Source: Abditibacteriales bacterium
Lineage (GTDB): Bacteria > Armatimonadota > Abditibacteriia > Abditibacteriales > JANWYM01
NCBI GenBank assembly: GCA_025055355.1
Contig: JANWYM010000131.1
Span: forward strand, 1 to 9,217
Direction: 5' to 3'
DNA length: 9,217 bases
Position 1 is the first letter of the stretch; each line of letters starts with the position of its first letter. A program made the translations under genes and the position numbers. Shown piece after piece: positions 5,859-9,217 of this stretch. The notes below the pieces were generated by a model. The model worked only from the letters and a program-made list of their open reading frames with translations, searched no databases and was not told the DNA's origin.

Positions 5859-7855
5859 GGGTTGTTGCCTCCTTTCAGTCTTTTTCGCGGCGAGCGAGTA
5901 TGTTTAGGGTTCTGCTGCTTCCCGCTCTTTTTGGCGTTGATCGTCACCGACTCTCCAGCGGCGATGGCTTCGCCGCCCGCCGCGTCGCGGGCGATGACGG
6001 TGATGCCGAACGTCCGCGCTTGATTTTTGCTGGGGTTGGCAGGGAGGGGGAGAACGCCACTGAAGACACGGTCGCCGATAGCGTTTAGGGTCACCATCCG
6101 CGAGAGTCCCACTATCTCTGTGAGCAACACCGCCACAGAAGAGACGGGTTGGCTGCCCCCGACCAGCACGGTCACGGTCACCGCCCCGCCGCTGGCGGGC
6201 AGCGATGTCGGCGTCACCGTCACCGCGGAGATGCTTAACGGGAGAGGTGGGGGCGTGATGTCAGGAGGTGTAACAGGTGCAGGTGCGGGCGGGGGCGTAA
6301 CATCGGGAGGTGCGACAGGTGCGGGTGCAGGCAGCGGGGCGAAGAAGAACTCCACCAGCACCAGCGCATCGGCGACCGCGTCCACACTGCTGACGGCACG
6401 CCCGATTTGAATGTCAGTAGTAATGCTCCGCACACGCCCCGGCAGCGACGAGGACACCCCCACCGCGTCGCCCCTCCGAATGACGGCAGCGCCGTCGCTT
6501 CGCATTGGGACAACCTGACCGTCCGGCACCACAACTCGCACATAATCGCCTGCCCGCGCCGCGCCGTCCAGCGACAACCCAGCGATGGACGAGGCATGCG
6601 CGTCGGCGCTCGCCTGCCCCACCCGCCCGCTCAGGAAAGGACTCCACATAACGAGAGAATGCGCCAGGATGGGACCATCAGCGCGGCGGAGGAACGCCGT
6701 GATGCCGTCCTTTTCGACCCGCGTCACCCGCGCATCCGATTGCAACTCGGCATAAATGGACTCGCGCACCACGAGCGACCCCACAGAGACATCCGCTACA
6801 ATACGGTTCATCCCCGCTTCGCAGCGCACCGCGTCGAGGACGGCGTGGCGCACGCCGACCAACTCAATCGCGGTGCGCGGTTGCGTCGCATAGCCAAACC
6901 AGGATTGCTCGATGCGCACGCTATCTGCGTGCCGCACATAAACACCACGCGCCCCGCTGAGACTGCTGCCGTTCATCAGCACCCCTGCAAGTTGAATGAA
7001 GGATGCCCGCACGCTCGTCGCCGAATTCGGGTTACACAGCAGCCCAAACTGCGCCCCCTCGTCCATCCGCACCTGCGACAGCAGCACGCGGTTCTGTCCG
7101 TTTCCGTCCAGCGGCACGGGTTCGCCCAGCCGAATCCACGCCCACGGCGGCACGGTGGTCTTGGAGTGATACACGCCGTTCAACCAACCAAAATCAAAGA
7201 AGTCCGTGCCCGTAACAGTTAGTCCCCGCCAGTTCTCGTTCTGAATCACCGGCACGCCCGCCGCGCTGTTACCCGAGCAACCGCGAAACGCGCAGTCCTC
7301 AATCCGCAAATCCGTCCAGTAAGAGGCGATCACCGCCCCCCCTGCGACGAGGCTGCGCACCCCGTAGAAATCGCACCGTCGCAACTTCGCTTGCAGGCAC
7401 TGATAGAAATAAAGCCCAATCCGTGCATCCGTCGCGGCATCGGGAACGCCCACAAACGTCAGGTTGTCCAGCAGAACACTTTCCGCGTTTATGAGCGTCA
7501 AAGCGTCCGCCTGCTCGCCCGTTTGCAGAATCAACTGCGATGACGAGCCGACGCCTTGAACCACCACCGCCGACGCCCGATATAGAAAGTCCACCGTCAC
7601 GGGCGTCTGAATCGCAAACCGTCCCGGCGGCACTAACAGCGTGCCGCCTCCTGCATCCGCCAGCGCGTTGAGCGCCGCCTGCAGCGCGGGCGCGTCGTTC
7701 GTCGCTCCATCCCCGACCGCCCCGAAGTCGCGCAGGTTCAGCGCCCCGCCCGACACTTGACCCCACGCGGGGCTGAACCACGCCATCACGCACACCAGCG
7801 CACAAAGGCATTGCCCACCTCGTCCGTTGAACGCGGAACACCTTCTTCCGTTCAT
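5855..7855 (-). CDS. Secreted beta-helix protein, pectate-lyase-3 type, with Ig-like domain
   Basis: The 666-residue product begins with a signal peptide (about 1-32: twin Arg, hydrophobic core, then SPAWG|Q), so it is exported. LNLRDFGAVGDGATNDAPAL (39-58) followed by GGTLLVPPGRF (70-80) is the N-terminal cap signature of pectate-lyase-3/GH28-like right-handed beta-helices; irregular beta-helix rungs continue to about 375. Residues about 412-505 (RAGDYVRVVV, RRGDAVGVSS, IGRAVSSVDA) resemble a small beta domain seen in phage decoration or fibre-like proteins; this is a weak call. A proline-rich linker (507-538) contains a 14-residue tandem. An Ig-like domain (about 540-640) and a Lys/Arg-rich tail (642-660) follow. 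The ATG at 7855 is chosen for its Shine-Dalgarno AAGGGGG and in-frame signal peptide. Catalytic residues are not identifiable, so polysaccharide lyase, hydrolase or purely structural binding are all possible. Confidence 0.8.
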   Translation of the reverse strand: MNGRRCSAFNGRGGQCLCALVCVMAWFSPAWGQVSGGALNLRDFGAVGDGATNDAPALQAALNALADAGGGTLLVPPGRFAIQTPVTVDFLYRASAVVVQGVGSSSQLILQTGEQADALTLINAESVLLDNLTFVGVPDAATDARIGLYFYQCLQAKLRRCDFYGVRSLVAGGAVIASYWTDLRIEDCAFRGCSGNSAAGVPVIQNENWRGLTVTGTDFFDFGWLNGVYHSKTTVPPWAWIRLGEPVPLDGNGQNRVLLSQVRMDEGAQFGLLCNPNSATSVRASFIQLAGVLMNGSSLSGARGVYVRHADSVRIEQSWFGYATQPRTAIELVGVRHAVLDAVRCEAGMNRIVADVSVGSLVVRESIYAELQSDARVTRVEKDGITAFLRRADGPILAHSLVMWSPFLSGRVGQASADAHASSIAGLSLDGAARAGDYVRVVVPDGQVVPMRSDGAAVIRRGDAVGVSSSLPGRVRSITTDIQIGRAVSSVDAVADALVLVEFFFAPLPAPAPVAPPDVTPPPAPAPVTPPDITPPPLPLSISAVTVTPTSLPASGGAVTVTVLVGGSQPVSSVAVLLTEIVGLSRMVTLNAIGDRVFSGVLPLPANPSKNQARTFGITVIARDAAGGEAIAAGESVTINAKKSGKQQNPKHTRSPRKRLKGGNNP
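5868..5873 (-). promoter_or_regulatory. Shine-Dalgarno of the four-helix stub, inside the beta-helix gene
   Basis: AGGAGG (within AAAGGAGG) lies 9 nt before the ATG at 5858. The same bases encode the KGG of the beta-helix protein's C-terminal KGGNNP. This site selects the 5858 start over the nearby ATG at 5854 in another frame. Confidence 0.75.
6248..6331 (-). repeat. 42-bp tandem repeat encoding a proline-rich linker
   Basis: Two 14-codon units encode PAPAPVAPPDVTPP (residues 509-522; bases 6290-6331) and PAPAPVTPPDITPP (523-536; bases 6248-6289), differing at two residues. They form an extended hinge between the beta domain and the Ig-like domain. Copy number is likely variable between strains. 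Confidence 0.85.
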
Positions 7856-7862
7856 CCATTCA

Positions 7863-7869
7863 CCCCCTT
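7863..7869 (-). promoter_or_regulatory. Shine-Dalgarno of the beta-helix gene
   Basis: AAGGGGG lies 7 nt before the ATG at 7855; a second purine run, AAGGAGGAGG (7872-7881), lies just upstream but at 16-nt spacing. The site favours the ATG at 7855 over the ATG at 7859, which opens a different frame without a signal peptide. Confidence 0.7.
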
Positions 7870-7908
7870 ATCCTCCTCCTTAGTTCTGAGCCCCGTTCCG
7901 TTGTTAGC

Positions 7909-7937
7909 ATCATTCCCAAATTTCAATAGTTCTCCAA
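7909..7937 (-). promoter_or_regulatory. Weak candidate promoter for the beta-helix gene
   Basis: TTGGAG (7932-7937) and AATGAT (7909-7914) are 17 bp apart on the minus strand in the 86-bp gap before the beta-helix gene. Matches to consensus are 3/6 and 4/6, so this is only a suggestion. The local A/T content is higher than in the flanking genes. Confidence 0.2.
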
Positions 7938-7941
7938 CTCC

Positions 7942-8529
7942 TCAAAGGAACACCGTCTCGCCTTGACTTTCGCTGAGAAGTTTGAGAGCACGGTCATACA
8001 GCGGCTCCTGGCGCGACGGGCGGACAGGGGCGGGACGCGCTGGCTGTCCGACTTGCCGAGCGACCTCCGCCAAAGTGATGGTGGCAATGAGGCGATAATG
8101 ATAGACGAACTCTTGGGCTGGCACGCGCAGGTGGACGAACCTCACGTCTGGGGCGAAGCGTCCCCAGTCTTCGCGTTCCAACGCCACAGCGGTTTCATCG
8201 GGAAAGATGATGACCTGCGACGGTCCTTGCGCGAGATGTGCGTGGTGAAGGGGCGTGCCGATGTGTTTGAGGGTGATGACGCACGCCTCAGCGAAAGCAT
8301 AGCGGGGGTCGCGCATGGTCGGAATGACATGAATCGGATTGCGGGCGCGGCGGGCAGCGGCGCGCCCTGCGGCGATGAGGGCACGTTCGCAGCCGAACCA
8401 CACGCCCTGACGGTCCTCAACGAACAGCCGTCCCCAGCCGAACGCCCCCGCCGAGCGGATGGAACTTCCCAGTTCGACGTGATGCGCTGCGCCCATCAGC
8501 AGAATCTCTGGACGACGGCGGCTGGTCAT
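7942..8529 (-). CDS. SPOUT-like protein domain, possibly the 3' part of a frameshifted gene
   Basis: The 195-residue frame begins MTSRRRPEILLMGAAHHVEL. GAAHHVELGSSIRSAGAFGWGRLFVEDR (13-40) resembles motif 1 of SpoU/TrmH-type RNA methyltransferases (usually N-x-G-x-x-x-R-x-A-x-x-F-G), but with E19 where the Asn is expected. QVIIFPDETAV (105-115) and RFVHLRVPAQEFVYHYRLIATITLAEVA (130-157) sit where motifs 2 and 3, the trefoil-knot cofactor loops, would be, yet lack the canonical Gly-x-Glu and Ser-Leu-Asn residues. It may be a divergent or inactive SPOUT protein. The ATG at 8529 has no Shine-Dalgarno sequence and lies inside the preceding reading frame, whose own sequence stops looking protein-like just there. 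That suggests this frame is the continuation of the upstream gene. Family assignment is tentative; protein-coding character is clear. Confidence 0.5.
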   Translation of the reverse strand: MTSRRRPEILLMGAAHHVELGSSIRSAGAFGWGRLFVEDRQGVWFGCERALIAAGRAAARRARNPIHVIPTMRDPRYAFAEACVITLKHIGTPLHHAHLAQGPSQVIIFPDETAVALEREDWGRFAPDVRFVHLRVPAQEFVYHYRLIATITLAEVARQVGQPARPAPVRPSRQEPLYDRALKLLSESQGETVFL

Positions 8530-8917
8530 ACAGCACGATGCGCCCCGGCACCATCAACGCGCCCAGTTGCAGGTGCCCCCCGCGAGACGCCGAACCGCCC
8601 GGAACGAGTTCGATGCGCCGCAAGCCGTAGGGGCACTCCTCCCCGAAGAAGCGCAAAAGGTCAAGGATGTCGGTCTTACTGGCGGGATGAAAATATCCGA
8701 CTCTCGGACGCTTAACAATCACGCGCGGCAGCGGCGCCGGTTCTTCATCCTTGCGGGACGCAGCCGACTCTGCCACAACGCCCCACTCTTTCAGGGCGCG
8801 GGCGAGGAGACGGTGGGCGCTTGGGTCCGCGTGTCCGCGCGGCTCGTAAGGCGCCCGCATGCGGCGGGCGGCGCGGATGGGACGAGGGTCGGTGTGCTTC
8901 GTGCGGGACATAGTCAC
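8417..8917 (-). CDS. Conserved N-terminal domain of unknown function, likely frameshifted at its 3' end
   Basis: The frame has 166 codons from GTG at 8917, or 164 from the ATG at 8911 (MSRTKHTDPRPIRAARRMRA), the likelier start. A basic, proline-bearing N-terminus (1-30) precedes a compact alpha/beta-like segment at 65-133: RVGYFHPASKTDILDLLRFF, then YGLRRIELVPGG, then LGALMVPGRIVLYDQP. After about residue 134 the frame turns into Ser/Arg/Gly-rich sequence ending LGTAVR, unlike a real fold, while the +1 frame there reads RPEILLMGAAHHVELG. Dropping one base at about 8515 would join the two into one protein of about 325 residues. I see no signal peptide or membrane segment. Upstream lacks a convincing Shine-Dalgarno sequence. 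I do not recognise a function; an intact gene overlap with coupled translation is the alternative to a frameshift. Confidence 0.55.
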   Translation of the reverse strand: MTMSRTKHTDPRPIRAARRMRAPYEPRGHADPSAHRLLARALKEWGVVAESAASRKDEEPAPLPRVIVKRPRVGYFHPASKTDILDLLRFFGEECPYGLRRIELVPGGSASRGGHLQLGALMVPGRIVLYDQPPSSRDSADGRSASRRTGKFHPLGGGVRLGTAVR

Positions 8918-9081
8918 AAAAAAGTAGCCTGTCGCACCGCGACGGTGGGACGAGTTGGTAACTTGTCCTACATGACGGCATCGCGGGTTACTATGTGCCG
9001 CCTATGCTTTTCCAGAAGGGTAAAAAGGCAAAACGCAAAGATTTAGTTATCACAGTTGACTTCCGATGCAATAGATGAAGT
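8918..9081. other. Intergenic region with two small hairpins
   Basis: The 164-bp gap between the carbamoyltransferase stop and the next gene on the minus strand contains a 5-bp stem with 3-nt loop (gtcgc-acc-gcgac, 8931-8943). On the minus strand this is followed 7 nt later by TTTTTT (8919-8924), which is too weak and too far for a firm terminator. A second near-palindrome lies at 8948-8968 (ggacgagtt-ggt-aacttgtcc with one mismatch) and could be an operator or a leader hairpin. I saw no convincing promoter and no RNA gene. Confidence 0.35.
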
Positions 9082-9101
9082 TCACGTTTCACGTCTCACG
9101 A
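9081..9101. repeat. 7-bp tandem repeat across the carbamoyltransferase stop codon
   Basis: ttcacgt (9081-9087), ttcacgt (9088-9094) and ctcacga (9095-9101) form three units. On the minus strand the array encodes the last residues of the carbamoyltransferase and its TGA stop (9084-9082), so the repeat appears to have set the present C-terminus. Confidence 0.7.
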
Positions 9102-9217
9102 CGTGATTCCCCAGCACTAAATAATCCACCTTCGACCTCAAAAATGTGTTGATGGCATCCTCAGGCGTGCAGACGATGGGCTCCTGAATGTTGAAGGAGG
9201 TGTTGAGCAACACAAAG
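9082..9217 (-). CDS. Carbamoyltransferase (NodU/CmcH family), C-terminal end only
   Basis: The window edge leaves 44 codons and a TGA stop: VLLNTSFNIQEPIVCTPEDA (2-21), then INTFLRSKVDYLVLGNHVV. The LLNTSFN motif followed by EPIVCTPEDA and a D-Y-L-V-L-G strand is typical of the end of the YrdC-like/C-terminal part of NodU/CmcH carbamoyltransferases. Those enzymes use carbamoyl phosphate and ATP to carbamoylate a hydroxyl on a sugar or small molecule. Bases 9214-9216 encode the first complete codon. The last four residues (RRET) and the stop come from a 7-bp tandem repeat. The upstream part, with the metal-binding and adenylation site, is outside the window. A role in modifying surface glycans or a secreted product is inferred from the glycosyltransferase and amidotransferase nearby. 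Confidence 0.85.
   Translation of the reverse strand, partial: FVLLNTSFNIQEPIVCTPEDAINTFLRSKVDYLVLGNHVVRRET

Noticed and set aside
6407..7222. Plus-strand open frame of 271 codons
   Set aside because: It is antisense to the beta-helix gene, with Arg/His/Pro-rich sequence and no motif.
7299..7859. Minus-strand 186-codon frame starting MDERKK
   Set aside because: It overlaps the beta-helix gene in another frame, and its Gly/Arg-rich product looks like a shadow of it.
7963..8715. Plus-strand open frame of 250 codons
   Set aside because: It covers both minus-strand frames of the SPOUT-like locus. I considered it as the true gene in view of the frameshift, but its product lacks any fold-like pattern, whereas the minus strand has clear motifs.
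8915..8943. Intrinsic terminator (5-bp stem followed by TTTTTT)
   Set aside because: The stem is short and separated from the T-run by 7 nt, and the T-run lies directly before a start codon; it is kept only as a note on the intergenic region.

Overview
The window is a GC-rich bacterial segment with every supportable gene on the minus strand. Reading in transcription order from the right edge, it holds: the last 44 codons of a NodU/CmcH-type carbamoyltransferase; a conserved N-terminal domain that runs, across a +1 frame change, into a SPOUT-like domain; a secreted beta-helix (pectate-lyase-3 type) protein; a 56-codon stub of a four-helix-bundle protein; a class II glutamine-dependent asparagine synthase (AsnB type); a transglutaminase-like protein; a GT4 glycosyltransferase; the biotin carboxyl carrier protein AccB; and homoserine dehydrogenase, which runs off the left edge. 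I cannot name the organism. The gene mix and the density of small palindromic and tandem repeats fit an uncultured, possibly thermophilic, free-living bacterium, but that is only an impression.

Layout. The right and centre (about 2.7-9.2 kb) look like an accessory, surface-glycan-flavoured region: carbamoyltransferase, AsnB-type amidotransferase, GT4 transferase and an exported beta-helix protein. The transglutaminase-like and GT4 genes overlap by a GTGA stop/start and are almost certainly co-translated. The left 1.5 kb (accB, hom) is housekeeping: fatty-acid synthesis and the threonine/methionine branch. No accC is adjacent to accB.

Repeats are the most striking layer. (i) Two co-linear copies of an 80-bp hairpin element, one with an extra 18 bp, lie on either side of asnB. 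(ii) Two palindromes built from degenerate 8-bp units lie at 993-1050 (between accB and hom) and at 4016-4079. The second is inside the asnB reading frame and is translated as an extra loop, much as palindromic elements are in Rickettsia genes. (iii) Degenerate 9-bp and 7-bp tandems sit at gene ends, including inside the four-helix stub and across the carbamoyltransferase stop codon. (iv) A C-rich/G-rich palindrome begins just after the stop of the truncated four-helix gene.

Translation signals are mixed. The beta-helix protein and the four-helix stub have good Shine-Dalgarno sequences, while hom, accB, asnB and the transglutaminase-like gene have none that I can see. All functional calls come from reading motifs by eye, without database searches.
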